64,000 nt of DNA from an uncultured Ferrovum sp. GTDB taxonomy: Bacteria > Pseudomonadota > Gammaproteobacteria > Burkholderiales > Ferrovaceae. Position numbers and translations under genes: made by a program. The first letter of the stretch is position 1. The number at the start of each line of letters is the position of its first letter. Positions 18,028 to 26,848 of the stretch are shown here, one piece after another. The stretch covers positions 1 through 64,000 of the forward strand of contig CAIVHB010000059.1 of NCBI GenBank assembly GCA_903905585.1, written 5' to 3'. The notes under the pieces were generated by a model, which saw nothing but the letters and a program-made list of their open reading frames with translations, had not been told where the DNA came from and ran no database searches.

Positions 18028-20470
18028 TTTCCACCTCAATGATCGGGATGGTTTTAAATTGACGCACATCTACGCCTGCACGTTCAAAGTCTTTCCATGG
18101 ATCAGGTGCATCTTTCAAATCAAAGACTAGACGCTCGTAAAGTGCTTTGCGGCTTTCTGCATCGTCCACAATTTTTTGCTTGATGTAATCCATTCCCACG
18201 CGCTGAAGATAATGCACGGTGCGGTCAAGATACCAAGCCTCTTCACGATATAGCTGCAGAAAAGCACCTGAGTATTCACGCACCTCTTCATCGGTTTTTA
18301 CTTTGCATAGAAACTCTGCCACCTCGGTTTTGATTCCGCCATTGCCACCGATATACAGTTCCCAGCCTGATTCAACCCCGATAATACCTACATCCTTGAT
18401 GCCGGCTTCAGCGCAGTTTCTAGGGCAACCCGATACAGCGAGCTTCACCTTATGGGGCGAATACATGCCAAACAACATGCGCTCTAACTCAACCCCCATC
18501 CTCATTGAGGATTGAGTTCCAAAACGGCAATGTTCATCACCCACACAGGTTTTAACAGTACGAATGGATTTTCCATACGCATGACCAGAGGGCATATCAA
18601 GTTCTTTCCACACAGCAGGCAAGTCATCTTTCTTAATGCCCAATAAATCGATACGCTGTCCACCGGTTACTTTTACCGTTGGGACTTTGTATTTTTCTGC
18701 TACATCTGCAATTCTCCTGAGTTCAGCAGGTGTGGTTAAGCCGCCAAACATTCTTGGAACAACTGAGTAGGTGCCATCCTTTTGAATATTGGCATGGGCC
18801 CGCTCATTGATGAAACGCGATTGCGGATCATCTTTAGCCTCATGGGGCCAAGTGGAAATCAAATAGTAGTTGATCGCAGGGCGGCAGGTGGCGCAGCCAT
18901 TGGGGGTTCGCCAGCCTAGTTGGCTGCGAACCGCTTCTTGTGAGATTAGATGCTCTTTACGAATGCCTTGTCGAATCTCATCGTGCGAGAGATCCACGCA
19001 TCCACATATGAATTTCTTTCTGGGTGTCGCCGAATAGTCGGTACCAAGAACATTCATCAGCACTTGTTCCACCAAGCCGGTACATGAGCCACAAGAGCTA
19101 CTGGCCTTCGTACATTTCTTCACTTCATCTAAAGTGAACAGCCCTTGGTCACGAATAGCTTTTACAATCGCTCCCTTGGTCACTCCGTTACAACCGCACA
19201 CCTCATCTTCATCGGTCATGCCCGCTACTTTGTTGTGGCCTTGATGACCTACATCACCAATATTCGATTCTCCAAACATTAAGGTGTCGCGCATCTCAGC
19301 CACATTTTGCATATCGCGCATGAGTTTGAAATACCAAGTGCTCTCTGCGGTATCACCAAACATGCAGGCCCCAACAAGACGATCATCTTTTAAGACCAAC
19401 TTTTTATAGACACCACCTATCGAGTCAGTCAGGGTAATTTCTTCGGTGCCTTCTCCACCCATAAAATTACCGGCAGAAAAAAGATCAACCCCAGTCACCT
19501 TTAACTTGGTGGAAGTCACTGAGCCCATGTATAGCCCAATGCCATACTCTGCAAGATGATTGGCACAAACTTTGGCTTGCTCAAAGAGAGGGGCAACCAA
19601 GCCATAGGTGGTTCCGCGATGACTCACGCATTCACCAACGGCATACACCCTAGGATCAAAGGTTTGCATGGTGTCATTGACAACTATGCCACGATTGCAA
19701 TGTAAGCCTGCGGATTCTGCAAGCGCTGTATTGGGCTTAATACCTGCCGCCATAACGACCAAATCAGCAGGGATTTCAAGTCCACCTTTAAAACGGATAT
19801 GACCGACTCGATCTCCTGAAGCATTTGGGGTCAGTGCCTCAGTGGCTGTGTTCAGTAAAAACTTTAAGCCTTTTGACTCTAAAGATTTGCGCAAGAGATC
19901 TGCTGCAGTTTTATCAAGCTGCTTTTCCATCAGCCATTCGGCCAGATGCACCACGGTCACACTCATGCCTCTGAGTGCCAGCCCATTTGCGGCTTCTAAA
20001 CCCAATAGCCCTCCACCAATCACTACCGCATTTTTATATCGTGTGGACACATCAATCATTTCCAGGGTGTCTTTGATATCGCGATAAGCCATGACTCCAG
20101 GTAAATCATTTCCTGGCACAGGCAGAATAAAAGGCAATGAACCCGTAGCAAGGAGCAAACGATCATACGTTTCGGACGTTCCATCTTCAGCGGTGACGGT
20201 TCGTTCTTTACGATTGATCTGAGTGATTTTTTTACCCGTGTGCAACTGAATGCCATTGGATTCGTACCACTCTAAATCATTGAGCACAATTTGCTCTAAA
20301 GTCTGCTCACCCGCCAATACAGGTGATAGCAAAATACGGTTGTAATTGGGATGGGGCTCAGAACCAAATATAGAGATGTCATATAAATCTGAGTTAAGTT
20401 TGAGCAACTCTTCGATGGTCCGAACACCAGCCATCCCATTTCCAATCATCACCAGTTTTTGTTTTTTCAT
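18020..20470 (-). CDS. nirB: NADH-dependent nitrite reductase large subunit
   Basis: Cytosolic siroheme enzyme reducing nitrite to ammonium with NADH, 816 residues. The N-terminal flavin domains show GNGMAGVRTIEELL and VVIGGGLLGLEAANGLALRG. The BFD-like [2Fe-2S] segment contains VCGCNGVTKGAI and SSCGSCTGLVEQVL, with a second such region (CGCVDLSHDEIRQGI, CATCRPAINYY). The siroheme/[4Fe-4S] ligands lie in TCVGDEHCRFGTQ and SGCPRNCAEAGIKD. Its ATG overlaps the stop of the upstream binding-protein gene (ATGA), and its stop overlaps nirD, so the operon is tightly coupled. Siroheme synthase (cysG) is not in the window. Confidence 0.97.
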   Translation of the reverse strand: MKKQKLVMIGNGMAGVRTIEELLKLNSDLYDISIFGSEPHPNYNRILLSPVLAGEQTLEQIVLNDLEWYESNGIQLHTGKKITQINRKERTVTAEDGTSETYDRLLLATGSLPFILPVPGNDLPGVMAYRDIKDTLEMIDVSTRYKNAVVIGGGLLGLEAANGLALRGMSVTVVHLAEWLMEKQLDKTAADLLRKSLESKGLKFLLNTATEALTPNASGDRVGHIRFKGGLEIPADLVVMAAGIKPNTALAESAGLHCNRGIVVNDTMQTFDPRVYAVGECVSHRGTTYGLVAPLFEQAKVCANHLAEYGIGLYMGSVTSTKLKVTGVDLFSAGNFMGGEGTEEITLTDSIGGVYKKLVLKDDRLVGACMFGDTAESTWYFKLMRDMQNVAEMRDTLMFGESNIGDVGHQGHNKVAGMTDEDEVCGCNGVTKGAIVKAIRDQGLFTLDEVKKCTKASSSCGSCTGLVEQVLMNVLGTDYSATPRKKFICGCVDLSHDEIRQGIRKEHLISQEAVRSQLGWRTPNGCATCRPAINYYLISTWPHEAKDDPQSRFINERAHANIQKDGTYSVVPRMFGGLTTPAELRRIADVAEKYKVPTVKVTGGQRIDLLGIKKDDLPAVWKELDMPSGHAYGKSIRTVKTCVGDEHCRFGTQSSMRMGVELERMLFGMYSPHKVKLAVSGCPRNCAEAGIKDVGIIGVESGWELYIGGNGGIKTEVAEFLCKVKTDEEVREYSGAFLQLYREEAWYLDRTVHYLQRVGMDYIKQKIVDDAESRKALYERLVFDLKDAPDPWKDFERAGVDVRQFKTIPIIEVESV

Positions 20471-21747
20471 GCCTTAATCTTGAAGCTGTCTGCATAGGCT
20501 GCAGGATTAGAACCGTTCCACACCACGCCATCCATTAACTTACTAGAACGCATATCACTCTTTGGTACAGGGGTTTTTGTGAGATCGGCTGCCTCTTTAT
20601 AGAGTGCAATGTTGTTCACTTTTTTAGCTACTCCCAAATAATCTGGATGATCTTTGAGTAAGCCCCAACGTTTGTGTTGTGTCATAAACCACATCCCATC
20701 GGATAGGAATGGGTAGTTCACTAATCCCTCTTCATAGAACTTCATGGGGTGAGTGTCGTCCCAAGTCTTACCGATGCCATTGTTATAGTGGCCCATCACA
20801 CGATCCTGAATCACGTTGACATCCGCATTCACAAAAGAAGCCGGAGAAATGATCTGAGCCGTTTCATGTTTGTTGGCTTGAGAAGCATCAATGTATTTTC
20901 CAGCTTCTAAAATTGCTGCCATCACTGCCCTACAAGTATTGGGATACTTCTTGGCAAACTCTGCAGTCACCCCTAATACTTTTTCAGGATGGTCCTGCCA
21001 GATCTGCTGCGAAGTCGTGACGGTAAAACCAATATCATCAATAATAGCCCGCGCATTCCATGGTTCACCCACACAGTAGCCATCCATATTGCCACTGCGC
21101 ATATTGGCCACCATTTGCGGCGGGGGAACAGTAATGATCTTGGCGTCTTTCATTGGGTGAATCCCATAATTGGCTAGCCAGTAATAGAGCCACATTGCAT
21201 GTGTTCCCGTAGGGAAGGTTTGTGCAAAGGTATATTCACGTTTTTCTTTATCAATCTGCGCTTTGAGACTTGCTCCATCCGTCACTCCTTTCTTGAAGAG
21301 ATCTTTTGAAAGCGTAATAGCCTGACCGTTGTGATTCAGCGTCATCAGAACAGACATGTCTTTTTGCTGGCCACCAATCCCCATTTGTAGGCCATATACC
21401 AAGCCATACAAAATATGAGACAGATCATTTTCGCCATTGATCAATTTATCTCTAATGGCTGCCCAAGAAGCCTCTTTAGTTGGAACAATTTTGACGCCAT
21501 ATTTTTTATCCAGACCGAGATGACTGGCCATCACCACGGATGCGCAATCAGTGAGCGCAATAAAACTCACTTTTACTTCGGGTTTTTCTGGAGCATCAGA
21601 GCCCGCAGCCCATGCGCCCATACGCACCATGGGATCAATCAAAGACAAAGTAGTCGCCGCACCAAGAGTCTTAATCAGCTTGCGGCGACCTGTATTGAGT
21701 TCCTGAGAATCAACCGTTGGTTGTGTTGAGGGTGTTTTGACTTTCAT
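20467..21747 (-). CDS. NrtA-family nitrate-binding protein heading the nirBD-nasA operon
   Basis: A 426-residue type II binding protein of the NrtA/NasF group with a twin-arginine signal (GRRKLIKTLGAATTLSLID, about 20-38), so predicted periplasmic. Family segments are KVSFIALTDCASVVMASHLG, PPPQMVANMRSGNMDGYCVG, GEPWNARAIIDDIGF and QIWQDHPEKVLG. No permease or ATPase accompanies it. It could feed the permease at 10.8 kb, an unlinked one, or act as a sensor. The cytosolic NasS sensor is homologous but has no export signal. First gene of the operon, overlapping nirB by ATGA and driven by the sigma-54 site at 21877-21892. Confidence 0.9.
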   Translation of the reverse strand: MKVKTPSTQPTVDSQELNTGRRKLIKTLGAATTLSLIDPMVRMGAWAAGSDAPEKPEVKVSFIALTDCASVVMASHLGLDKKYGVKIVPTKEASWAAIRDKLINGENDLSHILYGLVYGLQMGIGGQQKDMSVLMTLNHNGQAITLSKDLFKKGVTDGASLKAQIDKEKREYTFAQTFPTGTHAMWLYYWLANYGIHPMKDAKIITVPPPQMVANMRSGNMDGYCVGEPWNARAIIDDIGFTVTTSQQIWQDHPEKVLGVTAEFAKKYPNTCRAVMAAILEAGKYIDASQANKHETAQIISPASFVNADVNVIQDRVMGHYNNGIGKTWDDTHPMKFYEEGLVNYPFLSDGMWFMTQHKRWGLLKDHPDYLGVAKKVNNIALYKEAADLTKTPVPKSDMRSSKLMDGVVWNGSNPAAYADSFKIKA

Positions 21748-21806
21748 GCAGCGGCTCCCAATAAAATCGGATTAAGGTTGTCTAGAAGAATGAGCGCTCA
21801 ATTGCA

Positions 21807-21849
21807 GTGCATGAAACCGTATACATGCACCACAAAAGTCGGTTTCATG
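21807..21849 (-). promoter_or_regulatory. mutually exclusive inverted repeats in the nitrate operon leader
   Basis: Two perfect inverted repeats share bases. CATGAAACCG (21810-21819) pairs with CGGTTTCATG (21840-21849), a 10-bp stem with a 20-nt loop. GTGCATG (21807-21813) pairs with CATGCAC (21824-21830), a 7-bp stem with a 10-nt loop. They overlap over 21810-21813, so only one can form. Relative to the sigma-54 start (about 21866) they lie within the transcribed leader. A 10-bp palindrome TGAGCGCTCA follows at 21791-21800. Confidence 0.6.
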
Positions 21850-21876
21850 GTGAATCTCTTTCAGCTTTAGTTTGTA

Positions 21877-21892
21877 TGCAATCTTTATGCCA
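21877..21892 (-). promoter_or_regulatory. sigma-54 (-24/-12) promoter of the nitrate-assimilation operon
   Basis: On the minus strand the bases read TGGCATAAAGATTGCA. GG and GC are separated by exactly 10 bases, and the -12 element is a perfect TTGCA. Only two positions in the first element differ from TGGCACG. The -12 element lies about 130 bases before the start codon of the binding-protein gene, placing the transcript start near 21866. Confidence 0.75.
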
Positions 21893-21922
21893 AATTATTT
21901 AAGTGAGGCGTTGAAGTTGGAT

Positions 21923-22660
21923 TTAGTTCGTGGCAACTTCCCAAAGCGGCGATAGGGTTCGATACAGTTGAATGCAGGCAGGACCTAGCAGGACAATAAA
22001 TAAAGCAGGGAGATGGCAGAACACCAAAGGAAGAAGCAGTTTCAGCCCAATTTTAGAGGCATCCTCTTGTGATTTGAGCCGTCTTTGCTCGCGCATCATA
22101 TCGGCATGAACACGCAAAGAGAGCATAATGCTGGTTCCGAATCGCTCAGCTTGTATCAGCATAGAGACCAAGGCATGGGCCTCTGTACCCCCTATTTTCT
22201 GAGCAAACTGCCTCAAAGCGGCTTCTTTGCTCAGTCCTGCAAGAAGGGCAATACTCAAGTATTCCAATTCTTGGCCTAGCGGGCTTTTGTGGTGCCGCAT
22301 TTCTTGCGCTACTTTCACCAAAGCAGCATCTATCGCAAGACCCGCTTCCATGCACACGCATAAAAGATCCATCGCATCAGGAAGATCTTTTAATAATTGC
22401 TTTTGACGATGAATGTGCCGATACCGCTGCCAGTATGGATAGAAAAAACGCTGTGAAGCATTCTTGTTAGGAAGAATGAGGGTTTGCCTTGGGAGCTTAA
22501 AGGGATCATCACGAACCGTGATATCTTGCTCAAAAAATCTTTTTAATCTTGATTGGGTAGGCGTGAAATGCATCCGTTCAAGAATTCTTTTGCTTCCCCA
22601 AAACACCAATAGAAATAAGATAATCATAGCGATTACTGGCGTATACGTGTTAAGTGCCAT
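21923..22660 (-). CDS. tadC: Tad pilus inner-membrane platform protein TadC
   Basis: T2SSF-domain membrane protein that with TadB forms the platform for Flp pilus assembly. The 245 residues have an N-terminal helix (about 9-26) and a cytoplasmic GspF-like helical domain (LPDAMDLLCVCMEAGLAIDA, RFGTSIMLSLRVHADMMREQ, EDASKIGLKLLLPLVFCHLP). One or two C-terminal helices follow, ending LYRTLSPLW. It is the last gene of the Tad operon and overlaps tadB by 28 bases. The sigma-54 promoter of the convergently unrelated nitrate operon lies just 3' of its stop. Confidence 0.92.
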   Translation of the reverse strand: MALNTYTPVIAMIILFLLVFWGSKRILERMHFTPTQSRLKRFFEQDITVRDDPFKLPRQTLILPNKNASQRFFYPYWQRYRHIHRQKQLLKDLPDAMDLLCVCMEAGLAIDAALVKVAQEMRHHKSPLGQELEYLSIALLAGLSKEAALRQFAQKIGGTEAHALVSMLIQAERFGTSIMLSLRVHADMMREQRRLKSQEDASKIGLKLLLPLVFCHLPALFIVLLGPACIQLYRTLSPLWEVATN

Positions 22661-23469
22661 ACCCAGAGCGTCCCCAGAAAAAGAGCCATGACAGCGCTTG
22701 CCATTAAACGCTGACCAAGTGGATCATGCAAAAAAATATGCATGGCATGAGGTGATGCCCAGGCAGTCCAAAGTAGCAAGAAAACGGGTAGCAAGCTCAA
22801 GATCCATGCTGACATTTTTCCCTCTGCCGCTTGGGATTGAATAAAGCTCTTCAAGAGCATGCGGGCGCGCAAGGTATGCGCGACTCTATCCAGAAGATCA
22901 GCCAGGTTTCCGCCTGTTTCGCGCTGCACCAAAATGGCAATCACCACAAAGCGTAAATCCGTTCCTGGCAAGCGATCAGAAAGATGATGCAAACAATCCT
23001 CTAGGGATCGGCCATAGTGCAGAGCATCTAATGCCAATCGAAGCTCACCTCCCATAGGTTCAGCGGCATCTTGAGCAGACAGTGTCAGCGCAACACTCAA
23101 TGAATGCCCTGCCCTCAATGCACGGGCAATACCATTCAAAACCTCAGGCAACTGTTGTTCACATTGAATTCTGCGCGTACGTTGGGCGATCCATTGATAA
23201 AGCGCTCTGCCCCACATCCTAGGAATGGCAAAACCTAATGTGGAATACCAATTTGCCCCAATGAACGAGGCTTGGTCTGGCTTAAGTAACAGTGATGCAT
23301 CCGTTTTTTTATACTCGCTGCCTTCTCCCAATATTTGACCCAAACGGTGTTCGAGTCTTTTGGAATCGGTATACAGATCTTTTTTGAATAAAGACAAAAA
23401 GCCCAGATACAAAAAAAACAAAGAACCACCTAATACACATAACCCAACCATAGTCATCGTAATCGTCAT
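22633..23469 (-). CDS. tadB: Tad pilus inner-membrane platform protein TadB
   Basis: Second T2SSF-domain platform protein, 278 residues. The N-terminal helix lies at about 7-24. The GspF-like domain contains LPEVLNGIARALRAGHSLSV and VIAILVQRETGGNLADLLDR, followed by two C-terminal helices (about 225-245 and 258-275). It starts 4 bases after the tadA stop and overlaps tadC. TadB and TadC are paralogues assembling as a hetero-oligomer with the TadA ATPase. Confidence 0.93.
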   Translation of the reverse strand: MTITMTMVGLCVLGGSLFFLYLGFLSLFKKDLYTDSKRLEHRLGQILGEGSEYKKTDASLLLKPDQASFIGANWYSTLGFAIPRMWGRALYQWIAQRTRRIQCEQQLPEVLNGIARALRAGHSLSVALTLSAQDAAEPMGGELRLALDALHYGRSLEDCLHHLSDRLPGTDLRFVVIAILVQRETGGNLADLLDRVAHTLRARMLLKSFIQSQAAEGKMSAWILSLLPVFLLLWTAWASPHAMHIFLHDPLGQRLMASAVMALFLGTLWVWHLTRIRQ

Positions 23470-23473
23470 CGCG

Positions 23474-24745
23474 TCAATGAGGTGCGGTGCGATGAAACAA
23501 CGCTGGATCGAGCTGGATCCCTTGCACCTTCAGTTTTTCGGCAAAGCGGGGGCGAATACCCGAACAGACAAAAGCGCCCTCCACGCGACCCAAACTGCTG
23601 ACCCCTGTTTGTCGATAAGAAAATAACTCTTGTAGGCTTAAGGTCTCTCCTTCCATGCCAGTGACTTCAGTCATCGACATCACTTTGCGCTGACCATCGC
23701 CGAACCTATTGAGCTGAATGACAAGTTGGATAGCTGAAGCAATTTGCCTTCGAATGGCGACTGGACTCATCGCGACAGAATTGAGACAAATCATATTCTC
23801 TAGTCGCGCAAGCGCATCTCGAGGCGAATTGGCATGAATAGTCGCCATCGACCCTTGATGACCTGTATTCATAGCCTGCAACATATCCAAAGCCTCTGTG
23901 CCTCTTACCTCTCCTAAAATAATACGATCTGGGCGCATACGAAGGGCATTCCGAATCAAGGCACGTTGTGTAATTTCTCCTTTTCCTTCGATGTTGGCAG
24001 GCCGGGTTTCCAGGCGCACCACATGGGGCTGCTGAAGTTGAAGTTCGGCTGCATCTTCAATGGTGACAATACGTTCACGGGGATCAATGGAAGCTGAGAG
24101 AATATTCAGTAGTGTTGTTTTTCCACTTCCGGTTCCACCCGAAACCAAAATATTCGCATCCAGCTTTCCAAAAGTTTTCATGACTGTTGCCATATCTGAT
24201 GACAGGGTACCCAATTCAGTGAGGTGTTGCATGCGCAGCCCCTCTCGCGCGAACTTTCGAATAGAGACCATGGCACCATCAATCGCCAAAGGGGGAATAA
24301 TGGCATTCACCCTAGAGCCATCCGGCAAGCGCGCGTCTACCATAGGACTCGATTCATCAATCCTTCGTCCCACGCGAGAAATCATTTTCTCGATGATTTT
24401 CATCAGATGGGCTTCATCATTGAAGACGATATCGCTTAACTCTAGACGGCCATTTCGCTCCACATACACCTGCCGATGGGTGTTGACCAAAATGTCTGAA
24501 ACAGTGGGATCTATGAACAAGGGTTCTAAAGGTCCCAAACCCACCATCTCATTTTGAATATCACGAATTAAATTTCGTCTTTCAAACTCATTGACTGCTA
24601 TTGACTCCTCTAGCAGAACACGTTCGGTATGATTGCTAAGCTCATAGCGAATCTGATCTTGTGTCAGCTTTTGAAGTTGCACAAGATCTAACTGTCTTAG
24701 CAATCGGTCATGGATACTCTGTTTCAGATCAAGATAAGCCACCAT
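23474..24745 (-). CDS. tadA: Tad pilus secretion ATPase TadA/CpaF
   Basis: Hexameric cytoplasmic ATPase powering Flp pilus extension and retraction. I choose the ATG at 24745 (423 residues), because it overlaps as TGATG the stop codon of the -1 frame extension of cpaE. The frame is open to a TTG at 24769. The N-terminal domain includes [20 protein letters not shown] and [20 protein letters not shown]. The motor core has Walker [15 protein letters not shown], the Asp box [14 protein letters not shown], Walker [19 protein letters not shown] and the His box [15 protein letters not shown]. All catalytic motifs are intact. tadB follows after 4 bases. Confidence 0.95.
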   Translation of the reverse strand: MVAYLDLKQSIHDRLLRQLDLVQLQKLTQDQIRYELSNHTERVLLEESIAVNEFERRNLIRDIQNEMVGLGPLEPLFIDPTVSDILVNTHRQVYVERNGRLELSDIVFNDEAHLMKIIEKMISRVGRRIDESSPMVDARLPDGSRVNAIIPPLAIDGAMVSIRKFAREGLRMQHLTELGTLSSDMATVMKTFGKLDANILVSGGTGSGKTTLLNILSASIDPRERIVTIEDAAELQLQQPHVVRLETRPANIEGKGEITQRALIRNALRMRPDRIILGEVRGTEALDMLQAMNTGHQGSMATIHANSPRDALARLENMICLNSVAMSPVAIRRQIASAIQLVIQLNRFGDGQRKVMSMTEVTGMEGETLSLQELFSYRQTGVSSLGRVEGAFVCSGIRPRFAEKLKVQGIQLDPALFHRTAPH

Positions 24746-25934
24746 CAATGCAGTACTCTTGAAATCCAATTCCGCGAGACGGTTTCAGACTTGCCCGTTA
24801 TTTTGGCAGCCCAATGGATTAAGCTTTTCGTAACCGGGCTGGACTTTGCTAACTTCACAATCGGAATACCCTGATTCACAGAAGCCGCAACCGCTGCATA
24901 GTGGTTGGGAATGATCCGCGCTATTTTTTTGCTAAAGCCTTCTCTAAATGCTGAATAGTGATTTCGCTTTCACGATCGTGACGATTCACCACCGGAAATA
25001 TTTTTTCAGAGGCAAAGCCTATGGTTTGCAATAAGTCCACCAAACGCTTGCCATCGCGTAAGTAGGGAATGGTATTTTGGAGAACGGGATACATTTGATC
25101 AGAAAGCTCTAAGGCAGTGAGCCCAACTTTATCCAAGCCACGTCCAATATCCAGAATCACAAAATCATATTGGCTCCGGGCTAAACGAATAATCGTTCCA
25201 ATTTGACTAGCTTGTATATCCGTGGCGAGCGCAGGGATTTCAGGTGAAGCCAATAATCCAAAGTTCGGCAGAACAGGTAACATTGCTGCGGATAAGAGAG
25301 AAGCATCCAAATGACGTGTGTTCTGCGATAACTCACCAAGATGGGTTGAAGGCTTTTGATCAGAGACAAATAGCGCTGCATCGCCATACTGTAAATTCAA
25401 ATCAATGACAGCCACTTGCTGTTCGTGCTGTGCTGCTAACGCATAAGCCAGGTTGGTAGCGAGAAAAGTAGCCCCACCTCCACCCTTACAGGAAATGAAG
25501 GACATCACGGTTCCTTCTTTGTCTTTTGAAGGATGGTGTTGAGATTGTAAGCGCCGCATAGTCTCAACCAGTAAAGCATCACTCGCCTCTGGAGAAATCA
25601 CTTCACGCACCCCACTGCGCATAGCTTGCATCAAAAATTCTGCTGAATTTTGTCTTGAATACACCACCAATAAAGTTCGGGGATAGCGTATCCCAAAACG
25701 CGCGAGCGCTTCCATTGAGCGGTGCTCTTCAAAAGGATCCGCCGCGATCACCACATCAGGAGGATCTTGTAGCTCAGGTAAGTTTTGCAAATCACCGTGT
25801 ATGGTGATTACCTCTCCTAGGTTGGGGATTTGCTTGAGCCTTTGGCCTAAATCAAGCAACTGATTTGAAAGTGGAGAAATTACAGCAATAGTGGCGGGAT
25901 GCAAGGGAAAATCCTCATGAGAAATAGACTTCAA
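24745..25934 (-). CDS. cpaE: CpaE/TadZ pilus localisation ATPase, interrupted by a -1 frameshift
   Basis: MinD/ParA-like protein that positions the Tad machine. The zero frame (25934-24921, 337 residues) has a receiver-like N-terminal domain and a deviant Walker A (ISCKGGGGATFLATNLAYAL), then a VAVIDLNLQYGDAALFV segment. It stops at a TAG right after seven A residues (24924-24930). In the -1 frame the family C-terminus continues without a break as IARIIPNHYAAVAASVNQGI and KLAKSSPVTKSLIHWAAKI, ending at TGA 24747-24745, which overlaps the tadA ATG. The full product would be 396 residues, the usual CpaE length. The cause may be programmed frameshifting, transcript slippage, mutation or sequencing error. 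Confidence 0.88.
24924..24930 (-). promoter_or_regulatory. A7 slippery tract in cpaE
   Basis: Zero-frame codons read GCA AAA AAA TAG, the A-AAA-AAA heptamer type used for -1 slippage, with the stop directly after it. AGAAGG lies 7 bases upstream, near where a Shine-Dalgarno-like stimulator sits in dnaX. A weak stem (CAACC/GGTTG) begins about 16 bases downstream. Backing up one base restores the CpaE reading frame. Confidence 0.65.
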
Positions 25935-25962
25935 TTGAAATGCGTTTTATTCAAAAAATGAT

Positions 25963-26391
25963 TCATGGATGACAGAGCAGACTTAAGGCGGCACTGTATG
26001 AACTGTTGAGCGACTCTCTGGGTTGCGTTACGGTGCGTTCCGGCCAGCTCAGTGAAGAACTAAAGAAAGGATTCGTGCTATTGAGCGAAATACTGGGTAG
26101 TGTTTTCACTTGCACCCACTGACAATCACTGGCACCACAACCAACAGGCAGATATTTAACACTGAGTAATTCAGTGGGTAGCCCTGGCATAAACTGATTG
26201 AGTCCAGATGCGGCATTGACACTTCCTACATCACATTTCGATGCCGCTCGAGCTAGCATTTGGCTGACTGCTGCCACGGTATTGATTTGCATCATGAGCC
26301 TCGCGAACTCTAAGGTCCCGATCAATAGAGTCAAAAACAGACTGGCAAGTAAGGCAAACTCCATAGCGGTGGCCCCCATTTGCGACTTCAT
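25963..26391 (-). CDS. TadE-like minor pseudopilin
   Basis: Short Tad-system pseudopilin of 142 residues. The N-terminus reads KSQMGATAMEFALLASLFLT, with the Gly-Ala junction and following Glu typical of sites cut by the TadV/CpaA peptidase, and then a hydrophobic helix. Four cysteines occur in the extracytoplasmic part (two near CDVGS and VGCGASDC). Its ATG overlaps the stop of the preceding TadE-like gene (ATGA). It probably helps initiate or anchor the Flp pilus. Confidence 0.82.
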   Translation of the reverse strand: MKSQMGATAMEFALLASLFLTLLIGTLEFARLMMQINTVAAVSQMLARAASKCDVGSVNAASGLNQFMPGLPTELLSVKYLPVGCGASDCQWVQVKTLPSISLNSTNPFFSSSLSWPERTVTQPRESLNSSYSAALSLLCHP

Positions 26392-26846
26392 GATGTGGAC
26401 TGGACCAAGGAATATTGAGTATTAGGAAACACCAGAACATTCAACCATTCAGGAAAATCAGTCATCTCAATCCCTTGAGTACTGACCGAGACAAGATTGA
26501 GTTGTATGCCGCCCGACAAGACCATTTTCTGCGTGTTTGAACAGTTCGAAACATCACAGATCACGACTTGAGAGGTCCCTGAATTGGGAACAAAGGGAGT
26601 GCCATGACATTGGTTTGAGGTCACACTTGGGTCACCCGTAATGACAAGACATTTGGCAACTTGTATGGCATGACTATCCCCGGCGGGCGACAGCGAAAGA
26701 TAGCGCGTGGCAGCCGACAATGAATACTGAATGGACTGATATCGCTGCAGCGCCATAGCGCATTCAAGCCCTGCGAAACAGAGGGTGAGAAGCGGCACTA
26801 AGAGAATCGCAAACTCAACCGCCGCCATTCCTCGCTGAGACCGCAT
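26388..26846 (-). CDS. TadE/TadF-like minor pseudopilin
   Basis: A 152-residue pseudopilin. MRSQRGMAAVEFAILLVPLL shows the G-M/A-A-V-E-F processing site and a hydrophobic helix, the hallmark of TadE domains. The periplasmic part holds five cysteines (CLVITGD, QCHGTP, ICDVSNCS). It lies 2 bases after the tadG-like gene and overlaps the next TadE-like gene. Whether it is the TadE or TadF equivalent cannot be decided from sequence alone. Confidence 0.82.
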   Translation of the reverse strand: MRSQRGMAAVEFAILLVPLLTLCFAGLECAMALQRYQSIQYSLSAATRYLSLSPAGDSHAIQVAKCLVITGDPSVTSNQCHGTPFVPNSGTSQVVICDVSNCSNTQKMVLSGGIQLNLVSVSTQGIEMTDFPEWLNVLVFPNTQYSLVQSTS

Positions 26847-26848
26847 GG

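Noticed and set aside
21807-21830. GTGCATG/CATGCAC repeat as an NtrC operator
   Set aside because: Half-sites face the wrong way (GTGC...GCAC rather than GCAC...GTGC) and lie downstream of the predicted transcript start.
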